In this document: in pieces, positions 49,223-58,421 of the stretch | Numbering within the stretch: the first letter of the stretch is position 1 | Layout of the letters: each line of letters starts with the position of its first letter | NCBI RefSeq assembly: GCF_000813745.1 | Contig: NZ_JWLC01000026.1 | Location: 37,775 to 101,774 of the forward strand | DNA: 64,000 nucleotides | Origin: Leisingera sp. ANG-M1 | GTDB taxonomy: Bacteria > Pseudomonadota > Alphaproteobacteria > Rhodobacterales > Rhodobacteraceae | Direction of reading: 5' to 3' | Notes under the pieces: model-generated | What the model was told of the DNA's origin: nothing | Seen by the model: the letters and a program-made list of their open reading frames with translations, nothing else | The model's database searches: none | Made by a program: the position numbers and the translations under genes

Positions 49223-50560
49223 TTACTGGGCCGCCTTGACAGCCGCAATGACAATGTCCAGCGCCCGGGTCAGGTCTTCGCGCGCAATGGTCAGCGGCGG
49301 CGACAGGGTGAGCACGTTGCCCTGGCTGATCTTGAAGCTGAGGCCGCCTTCAAGGCAAGCGTAATAGATCTTCTCAGCTCGGGCCCGGGCGATGTCTGCG
49401 TTGCCTGCGATCTCCACCCCGAACATCAGCCCGCGGCCGCGGATATCTGCGGTGATCGGCAGATGGCCGATCTGCTCCTGCAAGTACTCCAGCGCATAGG
49501 CCCCTAGGTCTGCAGAGCGCTCAACCAGGCCTTCGTCCTCGATGATCTGCAGGGTGGTGAGGGCCGCGCGGGCGGTGACCGGGTTCTTTTCATGGGTGTA
49601 GTGGCCGATGGCAAAGTCGCCGCAGACGTCCAGGTCGCGGCGGGCGACGCAGGCGGCTATGGGCAGGATGCCTCCGCCAAGCGATTTGCCCAGCGTCACG
49701 ATATCCGGCACCACACCGTCATGCTGGAAGGAGAACATCCGCCCGGTCTTGCCCAGCCCGGTGGGGATCTCATCCAGGATCAGCAGCACACCGTGCTTGT
49801 CGCAGGTCGCGCGCACGGCTTTCCAGAATCCCGGCGGCGGCACGATAGGCACGGCGCGCATCGGCTCAGCGATGAAAGCGCAGTAGTCGCCGTCGCGGCC
49901 CAGCACATAATCGATCATCTTCGCACAGGCCTCGGCGCTCGCTTCCAGGGTTTGATGGCCGTATGGGCAGTCCGACGGGCTGTAGGGCGCCACATGCTCG
50001 GTGCCGGGCAAGAGCGGCCCGGCGATATGGCTGCGGAAAGTGGCCTCGCCGCCGACCGAGGCGGCGCCAAAGCCAGCCCCGTGGAAGGAGTCCCAGAAAC
50101 TCAGCGTCTTGAACCGTCCAGTGGCGGCGCGGGCGATTTTCAGAGCCACCTCGTTGGCGTCGGAACCGCCGGTGGTAAACAGGGTCTTGCCCAGATCGCC
50201 GGGGGTGATCTCTGCCAGCTTCTCGGCCAGTTCCACCGCCGGGTCGTTGGTAAAACGGCGAGGGGCAAAAGGCAGATCGTCCAGCTGCTGCTTGATCGCC
50301 GCCACCAGCCGCGGGTGGCCATAGCCCAAGTGATGCACCGAGTTGCCGTGGAAATCCATGTAACGGCGCCCGTCCATGTCCTCGATCCAGATGCCCTCGG
50401 CCTTGGCGATGGTGCTGACACAGGGGCTGGAGAGGCTTTGGTGCAGGAAAACGCTGGCGTCCCGCTGCAAGAGCGGCGCGGAGTTGGAGCCGATGGATTT
50501 CTGCAGCCAGGCCTTGCGGGCGTCCGAGGTGTTGGATTCACCTTCGGTATGGACAAGCAT
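49223..50560 (-). CDS. pbfA: PbfA-type (R)-1-hydroxy-2-aminoethylphosphonate ammonia-lyase
   Basis: A 445-residue fold-type I, class III-aminotransferase-like PLP enzyme (GNSVHHLGYGHP, LFTTGGSDANEVALKIAR, LILDEIPTGLGKTG, PLP lysine in LGKSLGGGI). In phosphonate clusters with phnW, phnY and phnA, such proteins are the PbfA lyases, which convert (R)-1-hydroxy-2-aminoethylphosphonate to phosphonoacetaldehyde and ammonia. The call rests on family and context. A plain transaminase is the alternative. It follows phnY with a hairpin between. Confidence 0.82.
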   Translation of the reverse strand: MLVHTEGESNTSDARKAWLQKSIGSNSAPLLQRDASVFLHQSLSSPCVSTIAKAEGIWIEDMDGRRYMDFHGNSVHHLGYGHPRLVAAIKQQLDDLPFAPRRFTNDPAVELAEKLAEITPGDLGKTLFTTGGSDANEVALKIARAATGRFKTLSFWDSFHGAGFGAASVGGEATFRSHIAGPLLPGTEHVAPYSPSDCPYGHQTLEASAEACAKMIDYVLGRDGDYCAFIAEPMRAVPIVPPPGFWKAVRATCDKHGVLLILDEIPTGLGKTGRMFSFQHDGVVPDIVTLGKSLGGGILPIAACVARRDLDVCGDFAIGHYTHEKNPVTARAALTTLQIIEDEGLVERSADLGAYALEYLQEQIGHLPITADIRGRGLMFGVEIAGNADIARARAEKIYYACLEGGLSFKISQGNVLTLSPPLTIAREDLTRALDIVIAAVKAAQ

Positions 50561-50598
50561 GGGACACTCCCGAGGGAAAATTCTGGTTGAAAATCAAA

Positions 50599-50625
50599 GC
50601 CGGGGCTGCGTGGGGCAGCCCCGGC
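50599..50625 (-). terminator. hairpin between phnY and pbfA
   Basis: Perfect 11-bp arms (50599-50609 and 50615-50625) with a 5-nt loop. On the minus strand TTTGATTTT follows. It may be a partial terminator that lowers pbfA expression relative to phnWAY, as pbfA is downstream. Confidence 0.6.
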
Positions 50626-50635
50626 AGGGCCGGGA

Positions 50636-52084
50636 TTATTCCGGCCAGGGCAGGGAGTAGGTCTTGACGTTGGTGAAGAACTTCATCGCCTCGATGACGC
50701 CTTCCTTCACCCCGTTGCCAGAATCCTTGATCCCGCCGAAGGGCGACATTTCGATCCGGTAGCCCGGCTGCTCCCAAATGTTGCAGGTGCCGACGTCCAA
50801 ACCGTTGATATAGGCAATCGCCCGGTTCAGGTCGTTGGTGCAAACGCCGGAGGAGAGACCAAACTCGGTGGAGTTGGAGATCTTCATGACCTCCGCATCA
50901 TTGTCCGGCACCCGCACGATCGGCACGATGGGGCCAAAGGTTTCCTCCATCACCAGCTCGCTGTTGTGGGGCACTTTGTCGACCACGATGGGCGGCAGCA
51001 GGGCGCCGTCGCGGCCCGGGTGATAGAGGATCTCGGCGCCTTCCTTTTCGGCCTGCAGCACGCGGTTTTCGAACAGCTCCGCCGCCTTGTCGTGAATGAC
51101 GCAGCCCAGTTCGGTGGCCGGGTCCTGCGGGTCGCCGAATTTGATCTTCTTGGCCTTCTCCAGCACCAGCGGCACGAATTTGTCTGCCACGCTTTCCTGC
51201 ACCAAAATGCGCTTGATCGCGGTGCAGCGCTGGCCCGAGTTGCCGGTGGCGCCTGCCACGGCGATGGTTGCGGCCTTGTCCAGGTCGGCGTCGGACAGGT
51301 CGTTCAGCACGATCAGCGGGTCGTTGCCGCCCAGCTCCAGCGCCTGGCGTTTATAGACGCCTTTCTCAGCGATCATCTTGCCCACCGGCACACCGCCGGT
51401 GAAGGTGATGATATCGATGTTTTCATTGGTGATCATCTCGTCACCAATGTCCTGCGGCCAGCCGGTGACCACCTGGAACATCTCCTTGGGCAGGCCGGCC
51501 TCATAGAGGATATCGGCCAGTGCAATACAGGTCAGCGGCGTCAGTTCCGTCGGCTTGCAGACCATGCAATTGTTGGTGGCAATCGACGGCGCAATCTTGT
51601 GGCTCACCATGTTGAGCGGGTGGTTGAACGGGGTGATCGCTGAGATCGCCTTGACCGGCTCGCGCTTGGTGAAGATCTTGCGCGGCTTGCCGTTGTGGGT
51701 GAGGTCGCAGGAGAAGATCTCGCCATCATCCTTCAGCGCCTCAGCCGCCGCGAACTGGTAAACGTCCTGCGCCCGCTTGGTCTCATAGATCGAGTGCTGG
51801 TGGCAGATGCCCAGCTCCAGCGTCAGCCATTTCGCCAGGTATTCGCGGCGCTCGCCGATCAGCTCGGCGGTGCGCTGCAGGATCTGGCTGCGCTCATAGC
51901 GGGTCAGCTTGGGTTTGTAGTTCGCCGCCACCTCAAAGGCCATGCGGGCGTGCTCGGCCTTGCCTGCGGGCACATAGCCGACAACCTCGTTGGTATAGGG
52001 GTAGTGGACCGGCACGGTCTCGTCAGTGAAAACGGTCTCGCCGCCGATGCGCATGCCTTCGTTGCGGATTTCGATGTTGGTCAT
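50636..52084 (-). CDS. phnY: phosphonoacetaldehyde dehydrogenase PhnY
   Basis: A 482-residue aldehyde dehydrogenase that oxidises phosphonoacetaldehyde to phosphonoacetate with NAD. Catalytic Cys is in [10 protein letters not shown], the general-base Glu in LELGGNDPL, and the coenzyme motif [11 protein letters not shown] is present. I use the ATG at 52084 (MTNIEIRN), with GGGTGAG just before; an ATG 12 nt earlier has no ribosome binding site. It is between phnA and pbfA. Confidence 0.92.
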   Translation of the reverse strand: MTNIEIRNEGMRIGGETVFTDETVPVHYPYTNEVVGYVPAGKAEHARMAFEVAANYKPKLTRYERSQILQRTAELIGERREYLAKWLTLELGICHQHSIYETKRAQDVYQFAAAEALKDDGEIFSCDLTHNGKPRKIFTKREPVKAISAITPFNHPLNMVSHKIAPSIATNNCMVCKPTELTPLTCIALADILYEAGLPKEMFQVVTGWPQDIGDEMITNENIDIITFTGGVPVGKMIAEKGVYKRQALELGGNDPLIVLNDLSDADLDKAATIAVAGATGNSGQRCTAIKRILVQESVADKFVPLVLEKAKKIKFGDPQDPATELGCVIHDKAAELFENRVLQAEKEGAEILYHPGRDGALLPPIVVDKVPHNSELVMEETFGPIVPIVRVPDNDAEVMKISNSTEFGLSSGVCTNDLNRAIAYINGLDVGTCNIWEQPGYRIEMSPFGGIKDSGNGVKEGVIEAMKFFTNVKTYSLPWPE

Positions 52085-52099
52085 AGTCTCACCCATAGA

Positions 52100-53347
52100 T
52101 CAGAGGGCCGCCGCAGTGGTGGCATAGAAGAAGGCGTCAAAGTTGCGCAGATCCTCGGGCTGGTCCGGCAGGTCGATGACACGGTTCACGATAAAGGGCA
52201 CTTCCTGTTCAGTCAGCCCGCCATGGCTGCGCAGCGGCTCTTTCAGCGCCGCCAGGTCGTGGCGGTGGGCCGAGGTGCCGATGGTCATGTTCTCGCCCGA
52301 GATCATCACGATGTCGCCGATGCGGTCGCCCGGCAGTTCAAAGCGCTTGATGGCCTCTTCTTTGTCCACCACCAGGATCAGTTCCTCGCGGGCGTCCAGT
52401 TTGGCCATCACTTCTGCCTTGTCGGCGCCTTCGGGCAAATAGGCGGTGGCAAAAGAGCCAAGCGCGCCATGGTGCACCACATAGGGGTCGGTGATCGGCA
52501 GGATCACCCGCGCCGCGTCCTTGCCCAGCCACTCATCCAGCAGGTCCTGCGCGTAGATCACGCTGGGGGAGCCGTCGGCGTTATGCTTGGGCTTCATGCC
52601 GTGGTCGGCAGTGACAACAATCGCCGCACCCATTTCATCGAGCTGCGCCAGGTACTTGTCAAACATCGCGTAGAAATCCAGTGCGCCCTGCTGCTCCGGC
52701 GCGAACTTGTGCTGGATGTAGTCAGTGGTCGACAGATACATCACGTCCGGCTTGAACTCGGCCAAGAGCTTCACGCCGGCAGCAAAGACAAACTCGGACA
52801 GCTCGGCCGAATAGACCTCCGGCACCTCCATGCCCAGCCATTGGCTGGCGTTGTCGATGCCGTGCTCCGCCTTGGTGGTCTCGCCAGACCGCTCCGAGGA
52901 AAACGCCACTGCGCGGTCCTCGTCGAACTTCAGCCCCGCCCCCAGAAGCGCCCGCAGCTTGTCCTTGGCGGTAACCATGGCGACGCGGTAGCCGGCCTCG
53001 TAGAACTGCGAAAAGATGGTCGGCGCGCGCAGGAAGCGCACGTCGTTCATCATCACCTCTTCGCCCGTGTCCGGGTCGATCAGGTAATTGCCGCAGATGC
53101 CGTGCACAATCGGCGGGCGGCCGGTGGCAATCGACAGGTTGTTGGGGTTGGTGAAGGAGGGGATCACCGAATGCGCCAGCCGGTCGGTGCCGGTCTCGCG
53201 GATCCGCTTCAGGGTCGGCATCAGCCCCTTGGCGATGGCAACTTCCAGGTATTCCGGCTCGCAGCCGTCCAGGCAGATGGCAATCGCGCAGGTCTTTGGC
53301 GCCGGGTAGGTCCGCTCGTTGGCAGTAACGGGGGTTCCAATGGTCAT
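52100..53347 (-). CDS. phnA: phosphonoacetate hydrolase PhnA
   Basis: A 415-residue zinc enzyme of the alkaline phosphatase superfamily that cleaves phosphonoacetate to acetate and phosphate. Asp27 (ICLDGCEP) and the nucleophile Thr66 (SFTNPNN) match the known S. meliloti residues with an offset of two. VVTADHGMKPK holds further metal ligands. I use the ATG at 53347 (MTIGTPVTAN), with AAAGGA upstream; the longer frame from 53440 overlaps phnW. It completes the AEP to acetate route. Confidence 0.94.
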   Translation of the reverse strand: MTIGTPVTANERTYPAPKTCAIAICLDGCEPEYLEVAIAKGLMPTLKRIRETGTDRLAHSVIPSFTNPNNLSIATGRPPIVHGICGNYLIDPDTGEEVMMNDVRFLRAPTIFSQFYEAGYRVAMVTAKDKLRALLGAGLKFDEDRAVAFSSERSGETTKAEHGIDNASQWLGMEVPEVYSAELSEFVFAAGVKLLAEFKPDVMYLSTTDYIQHKFAPEQQGALDFYAMFDKYLAQLDEMGAAIVVTADHGMKPKHNADGSPSVIYAQDLLDEWLGKDAARVILPITDPYVVHHGALGSFATAYLPEGADKAEVMAKLDAREELILVVDKEEAIKRFELPGDRIGDIVMISGENMTIGTSAHRHDLAALKEPLRSHGGLTEQEVPFIVNRVIDLPDQPEDLRNFDAFFYATTAAAL

Positions 53348-53366
53348 ATCTCGGGGTCCTTTGTCT

Positions 53367-54554
53367 TCAGGCGGCCAGTTTGGCGCGTTCTTCCAGCGCC
53401 GCGGCGGGCGGGGCCGCGCTGGCGACGCCCATCTCGGCAAGCGTTTCCTTGGCGGCGGTCACAACCTGCCGCATCACGTGTTCATCCATCTGCCCGATGC
53501 AGCCGACGCGGAAACTGTCCACAACGGTCAGCTTGCCCGGGTAGATGATAAAGCCCTTCTCCTTCATCAGGTCATAGAAGCGGCTGAACTCAAACTTCTC
53601 ATCCGCAGGGCAAAAGAATGTGACGATGATGGGCGACAGCCAGCGGTTTTCCAGCAGCGTCTCAAACCCCAGCTCACGCATCCCCGCCACCATCACATCG
53701 CGGTTGCGGGCGTAGCGGGCACCGCGGCCGGCCACGCCGCCCTCGGCTTCATGCGCCTTCAGCGCTTCGAGGAAGGAAGCCACCACATGGGTCGGCGGGG
53801 TAAAGCGCCACTGGCCGGTTTTTTCCATATTGGCCCATTGCGCGTGCACATCCAGAGACAGTGAATGGCTGTTGCCCTTGGCCGCTTCAATCTCGCCCTT
53901 GCGGGCAATGACAAAGCCAAAGCCCGGCACCCCCTCGATGCATTTGTTGGCCGAGGAGACCATCGCCTCATAGCGGATCTGCGAGGGCTGCAGCTCGATG
54001 GCGCCAAAGGCCGACATCGAGTCTATCTGCAGCTTGCGGCCTGCTGCATAGACCGCCTCGGAAATCTCCTCGACCGGGTTCAGAATGCCCGAGGAGGTCT
54101 CGCAATGGATCGCCACCACATGGGTAATTGCCGGGTCATCGGCCAGGATTTGCGCCACCTCATCGCCGCGCGGCGGCAGGTAGTCGCCCTTGTCCAGCAC
54201 CACATGATCGCGGCCCAGGTACTTCAGCGTCTGCGCCGAGCGCAGCCCGTAGGCGCCGTTGGCCAGCACCAGCACCTTGCCATCACGGGGGATGAAGCTT
54301 CCCAGCATCGCCTCCACCGCAAAGCTGCCGGAGCCCTGCATTGGCACGCAGTCAAAATCATCAGCGCCTTCGCCGAGCAGCGCCAGCAGGCGGCTGCGAA
54401 TCTCGCGGGTCATACCGCGGAAGTCATCATCCCAGCTGCCCCAGTCCCGCAGCATCGCCTCTTTCACCGCATAAGAGGTGGTCAAAGGGCCGGGGGTAAG
54501 CAAGTAGGGCTCGCCCAATCTGGGCGCTTCAATCGAGTCCGTGGAAGTACTCAT
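53367..54554 (-). CDS. phnW: 2-aminoethylphosphonate:pyruvate transaminase PhnW
   Basis: A 395-residue PLP enzyme, first step of AEP degradation. Family marks: LLTPGPLTTSYAVKEAMLRDWGSWD, QGSGSFAVEAML, IHCETSSGILNPVEE, and the PLP lysine in SSANKCIEGVPG. The ATG at 54554 follows GGGAG; a TTG two codons upstream starts the longer frame. It heads the operon phnW-phnA-phnY(-pbfA), divergent from a LysR gene. No phnX is present, so the oxidative PhnY/PhnA branch is used. Confidence 0.96.
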   Translation of the reverse strand: MSTSTDSIEAPRLGEPYLLTPGPLTTSYAVKEAMLRDWGSWDDDFRGMTREIRSRLLALLGEGADDFDCVPMQGSGSFAVEAMLGSFIPRDGKVLVLANGAYGLRSAQTLKYLGRDHVVLDKGDYLPPRGDEVAQILADDPAITHVVAIHCETSSGILNPVEEISEAVYAAGRKLQIDSMSAFGAIELQPSQIRYEAMVSSANKCIEGVPGFGFVIARKGEIEAAKGNSHSLSLDVHAQWANMEKTGQWRFTPPTHVVASFLEALKAHEAEGGVAGRGARYARNRDVMVAGMRELGFETLLENRWLSPIIVTFFCPADEKFEFSRFYDLMKEKGFIIYPGKLTVVDSFRVGCIGQMDEHVMRQVVTAAKETLAEMGVASAAPPAAALEERAKLAA

Positions 54555-54633
54555 CTGCAATCTCCCAAGAGGAATTTGAGGGCATCATTGCCCTGCGCCA
54601 ATCCATATGTAAAATTGCAAAAAACGATCCACT

Positions 54634-54650
54634 TATAGGCTACGCCTATA
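54634..54650. promoter_or_regulatory. LysR-box palindrome in the phnW/lysR promoter
   Basis: TATAGGC, TAC, GCCTATA: a perfect 17-bp inverted repeat that contains the LysR consensus T-N11-A (T at 54636, A at 54648). It lies 22 bp before the LysR ATG and about 80 bp from the phnW start. Confidence 0.7.
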
Positions 54651-54671
54651 CATCGGAATTGAGGGAAAGAG

Positions 54672-55559
54672 ATGCGCCACAGCCAGCTCCGCGCCTTTCA
54701 TCATGTTGCGCTTCTGGGCGGCTTTTCCCGGGCTGCAAAAGCACTGCATCTGACCCAGCCCGCGGTCTCGGAACAGGTGCGCAAGCTGGAGCAGGATCAC
54801 GACCTCTTGCTGTTCCGCCGCGAGAAGAAGCAGATCACCCTGACGCCCCAGGGCGAGGAGCTGCTGCGGCTGACCAAAGGATACTTTGAGATCGAGGATC
54901 AGATCGGCGACTACCTCTCAGAATCCGGCGCTGCGGTGGAGGGTGAATTGCGGATCATCGCGGACTCGGCTCTGCACATGACCGCCTTCCTGGGGCCGTT
55001 CCGGCAGAAGTATCCGAACATCACCATCTCGCTGCGGACCGGCAACACCGAGGAAATCCTGGAGGAGCTGCGCGCCTATAACGCCGAGATCGGCGTGGCC
55101 GGCAGCCTGACCCCGGGCCGCGACATGAAGGTGCTGAACCTGGGTGCCACCGGCATCACCGCCTTTGCCGCCCGCGGGCTGCTGCCGCCCGACAAGACAA
55201 GCATAGCCTTTGACGAACTGACCAAATTGCCGCTGGTGTTCCGGGAAGCGGGCTCAAAAACCCGCCAGAACTTGGATGCCGAAGCGCAGCGCCGCGGCAT
55301 CACCCTGAAGCCCGCCATCGTCGCCGAGGGCCGCGAGGCCGTGCGCGAGCTGGTCGCCTCGGGCGCCGGCGTCGGCTTTGTTTCCGAAGCCGAGTTCGGC
55401 CACGACAACCGCCTGATCCCGATCCCGCTGGAGGACACAGACCTGACGATGAGTGAAAGCATCGTTTCGCTGACCCAGCGGCAGGATGTGCGGGTGATCC
55501 GTGCCTTCATGGAGTTTGCCGCCGGCACGCTGGCCCGGCAAACCCCGGCAAAACCTTAG
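54672..55559 (+). CDS. LysR-family regulator of the phosphonate operon
   Basis: A 295-residue LysR protein with helix-turn-helix at about 3-60 (LRAFHHVALLGGFSRAAKALHLTQPAVSEQVRKLE) and an effector domain at about 90-290. It is divergent from phnW with a LysR box between, so it most likely regulates AEP catabolism. The inducer could be AEP or phosphonoacetaldehyde. Its 3' end overlaps the convergent cobW-like gene by 4 nt. Confidence 0.9.
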   Translation: MRHSQLRAFHHVALLGGFSRAAKALHLTQPAVSEQVRKLEQDHDLLLFRREKKQITLTPQGEELLRLTKGYFEIEDQIGDYLSESGAAVEGELRIIADSALHMTAFLGPFRQKYPNITISLRTGNTEEILEELRAYNAEIGVAGSLTPGRDMKVLNLGATGITAFAARGLLPPDKTSIAFDELTKLPLVFREAGSKTRQNLDAEAQRRGITLKPAIVAEGREAVRELVASGAGVGFVSEAEFGHDNRLIPIPLEDTDLTMSESIVSLTQRQDVRVIRAFMEFAAGTLARQTPAKP

Positions 55560-56491
55560 GGGCAGGGCAGGGCGGCCAGGGACTGCTCCATATGATTTTT
55601 CAGGAAGCCAGCTGTTTCCAACCCGTCTTCACCAATGGCAACCAGGCGCGTTTCCGGCGCACCGCGCCACAGGCCGTCCTTGTGGAACTCAATCCGCGAG
55701 CCGACCTTTTGAAACACAATCCGGGTGTCCGGAAAATCCGCACAATAAAGCACGCCTTTGGACCGGAATACCGAAGCGGGCAGAGTACCTAGCGCAGACT
55801 TGAAGCTGGCATAACTGTACGGCTCTTGCACCGACCAGCTCTGCGAGCGAAACCCTGCGGCCGGCCGCGATTGCGGCAGGACAACGTTTTCCGGGTCATG
55901 CCGGCCGGTGTCCAAAAGATACTGCACCGGGACTTTTCCGTTGCAGGCCTTATAGGCGGGCAGATCCGGAAACAGCCATTGCGCGCGGAAATCGGCAACC
56001 CGCTGCGGCTGCACCAGATCCGTCTTGGTCAGCACCGCGATATCGGCAGCCTCAATCTGCGCCTGCACCAGTTGCTGGCAGTTGTCCGACAGCGCATCGG
56101 TGTTCTCCACATCCAGCAGAGTTACCACCGCATCCAAACGGGCATAGTCCCGCAGCTGCGGATAGCCGAAGACCGAAGCGATGCGGCCGGGCTGCGAAAC
56201 CCCGCTGGCCTCGATCAGCAGATACTCAGGCGGGTTGTCCGAGCGGAACAGCGCCTGCAGCTGCGCCACCAGATCGCTTTGGATCGAGCAGCAGACACAG
56301 CCGTTTGAGAGCTCCATCACCTCACGCTCGCGCTTCAGGATCAGGTCGGCGTCGATATTGACCGCGCCGAAATCGTTGACCAGCACGGTGATATTCAGTC
56401 CGTGATCTCCCTGCAGCAGGGTGTTGATCAAGGTGGTTTTGCCAGCGCCGAGAAAGCCCGCGACGATGGTAACCGGAACGCGCGTATCCAT
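55556..56491 (-). CDS. CobW/COG0523-family metal chaperone GTPase
   Basis: A 311-residue G3E GTPase. Walker A is GFLGAGKTTLIN (about 12-23), the metal-binding CxCC is GCVCCSIQSDL (about 64-74), Walker B lies in YLLIEASGVSQPG, and the base-recognition motif is VLTKTDLV. The C-terminal CobW_C domain is present (about 215-300). Members insert zinc or cobalt. Its start overlaps the stop of the amidohydrolase gene by 1 nt, so metal loading of that enzyme is a natural guess. Confidence 0.9.
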   Translation of the reverse strand: MDTRVPVTIVAGFLGAGKTTLINTLLQGDHGLNITVLVNDFGAVNIDADLILKREREVMELSNGCVCCSIQSDLVAQLQALFRSDNPPEYLLIEASGVSQPGRIASVFGYPQLRDYARLDAVVTLLDVENTDALSDNCQQLVQAQIEAADIAVLTKTDLVQPQRVADFRAQWLFPDLPAYKACNGKVPVQYLLDTGRHDPENVVLPQSRPAAGFRSQSWSVQEPYSYASFKSALGTLPASVFRSKGVLYCADFPDTRIVFQKVGSRIEFHKDGLWRGAPETRLVAIGEDGLETAGFLKNHMEQSLAALPCP

Positions 56492-58239
56492 CAGATGTCC
56501 TTTGGCGTGAAATCAGGGACAGGGGAGGTGATGCGGCGTTCAAAATCCGTGCCCTGCATCCAGCCCTTGGGGTCATGCACAATCTCGCCATCCACCATGG
56601 TCAGATGCACCTGCGATTTATGCCAGTTGCCCTTGGCCTCGGTCTCCAGCAGGTTGCGGTCCAGCACAATCAAATCGGCGGTCTTGCCTGCAGTGATCGA
56701 ACCGGACACATCCTCGCAGCCCATCGCATAGGCGCCGTTGAGGGTCAGCATCCGGATTGCCTCCTCGGGCGTGATTGGCTGGCCCAGTTTGCCCTCCATC
56801 TCGCCGCGCGGGTTTTCGCGGGTGACAAGGGTCTCAAACCCGAACCAGGGATCAATGCTGCTGACCGGCCAGTCGGTCCCCATCACCGTGACCCCGCCCG
56901 CATCCAGCACCCCGCGCACGTTATAGGCCTCCTGCAGCCGTTCCCCGAAAGACGACCGCGCGCCGATGGTGAACTCCGAAGGGAACCAGCCCACCGGCGA
57001 AAACTCGGCAATCACGTCCAGTTCGGCAAAGCGGGCCAGGTTGCCCTCGTCCAGCAAGGTGGAATGGGCGCATTGATGGCGCATGCCGCCGGGACCGTTG
57101 CGGCGGCGGCACTCAGCCACTGCATCCAGGAAAATGTCCGAGGCGCCATCACCGGTGCAATGGGCAATCACGCGGATGTGCTTGCGGTCCATTTCCGCCA
57201 CCATGTCATAGATGTGCTCAGGCGTCAGATTCAGCGAACCCTGCCAGGTCTTCTCGTTCGGCCAGGGGATGATCAGGTAAGAGGTGCGCGGCTCGGCGGT
57301 GCCGTCAAAGTGGAACTTGACCGCATTCGCATTGAGGCGCTTTGAGCGGTAATAGTGCCGTTCGCCCGCCAGCAGCTCCCAGCGGCGGCGCACCGGGAAG
57401 ATGTCGTCCTGCCAGCTGATCGCCGCTTCAACCCGAACCGGCAGCTCACCCGCCAGGTCGATGGCGCGCAGCGCATCCAGCCGCTGTTCGCAGACATGCA
57501 CGTATTTCGTTGCCACAACGCCGCGGGCAGACTGGAACCGCGCGCCCTCGCGGTAGGCGCGGGTCAGCGCGTGCATCGGCGGCGGCGGCATTGCTGCCAT
57601 GATCAGCGCATAGGCGCCATCCACCAGAATGCCGTCCGGTTCGCCGGTCAGCGGGTCGCGCACAATGTAGCCGTTGTTGGGGTCCACGGTGTCCTTGCCG
57701 ACGCCCGCCAGTTCCAGCGCCTTGGAGTTGGCCATGCAGCTGCCCCACATCCGGTCCATGATCGCAACCGGCCGGTCCGGGATAAAACTGTCGAGCCATT
57801 CACGCCCCGGCGTCTGCCCCGCCTTGCGGAAGGCATAGTGGACAAAATGCTTGCCGAAAATCCACTCGCGGTCCGGATTGTCCGCGGCATAGCGCAGGAT
57901 CGCCTCGCGGACCTGATCCGGGGTTGGGGTCTCAAGCCCCACATCCAGATAGTCCGAATACTTCGGCCCTAGTGCAAGATCCGGATGGGTGTGCATGTCG
58001 TAAAGCCCCGGCATGGTAAAGGCACCATTCAGATCATGCACATGGGTGTAATCCGCAATCAGCGGCTCCATGTCAGCGTTGCTGCCCACCGCCATAAACC
58101 GCCCGTGTTTGATCGCCACCGCCTCGGCCCAGGGCTGGTCCGGATCGACGGTGTAAATCCGCCCGTTCCGCAGCACCATATCCGCCGCGGGCAGCCCTTC
58201 GGGCGTGTTGGTCGACCGGATTCCGGCGCTCGAAACCAT
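56491..58239 (-). CDS. YtcJ-like amidohydrolase (Amidohydro_3), substrate unknown
   Basis: A 582-residue metal-dependent amidohydrolase. Metal ligands: MPGLYDMHTHPD (about 74-85), IAHCTGDGASDIF and MRHQCAHSTLLD, with MGTDWPVSS near 470. The N-terminal MVLRNGRIYTVDPDQPWAEAVAI and C-terminal TAGKTADLIVLDRN are typical of the YtcJ/NfdA group, which act on N-substituted amides. It is divergent from a LysR gene and is followed by the CobW gene. The neighbouring ABC transporter may import its substrate. Confidence 0.85.
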   Translation of the reverse strand: MVSSAGIRSTNTPEGLPAADMVLRNGRIYTVDPDQPWAEAVAIKHGRFMAVGSNADMEPLIADYTHVHDLNGAFTMPGLYDMHTHPDLALGPKYSDYLDVGLETPTPDQVREAILRYAADNPDREWIFGKHFVHYAFRKAGQTPGREWLDSFIPDRPVAIMDRMWGSCMANSKALELAGVGKDTVDPNNGYIVRDPLTGEPDGILVDGAYALIMAAMPPPPMHALTRAYREGARFQSARGVVATKYVHVCEQRLDALRAIDLAGELPVRVEAAISWQDDIFPVRRRWELLAGERHYYRSKRLNANAVKFHFDGTAEPRTSYLIIPWPNEKTWQGSLNLTPEHIYDMVAEMDRKHIRVIAHCTGDGASDIFLDAVAECRRRNGPGGMRHQCAHSTLLDEGNLARFAELDVIAEFSPVGWFPSEFTIGARSSFGERLQEAYNVRGVLDAGGVTVMGTDWPVSSIDPWFGFETLVTRENPRGEMEGKLGQPITPEEAIRMLTLNGAYAMGCEDVSGSITAGKTADLIVLDRNLLETEAKGNWHKSQVHLTMVDGEIVHDPKGWMQGTDFERRITSPVPDFTPKDI

Positions 58240-58329
58240 GCTTTATCCTTTCCCTTGCCGCGCAGCCACTGCCTCGCGCCATACCGGACCGGAAATGCGG
58301 CCGGCTTGTTCCGGCACAGTAAGAACGCA

Positions 58330-58384
58330 GAATTTCTCACGTCAAATGAAAGAAATTCCGCTGCGTTTCCGAATTTTTCTCATG
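58330..58384. promoter_or_regulatory. amidohydrolase/LysR divergent promoter with shared motifs
   Basis: Contains GAATTTCTCACG (58330-58341), the 16-mer TCACGTCAAATGAAAG (58337-58352) and GAATTTTTC (58371-58379). The 16-mer recurs exactly, inverted, at 59406-59421 before the ABC operon, and the first motif recurs with one change at 59379-59390. This suggests one regulator, most likely the adjacent LysR, controls both. Confidence 0.65.
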
Positions 58385-58421
58385 TAATATGCCCAAAACT
58401 CTGCATAGAGAGGTCCCGAAC

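Noticed and set aside
51695-53548. 617-codon plus-strand ORF opposite phnY, phnA and phnW
   Set aside because: It crosses three real genes and has no family motif; a consequence of high GC content.
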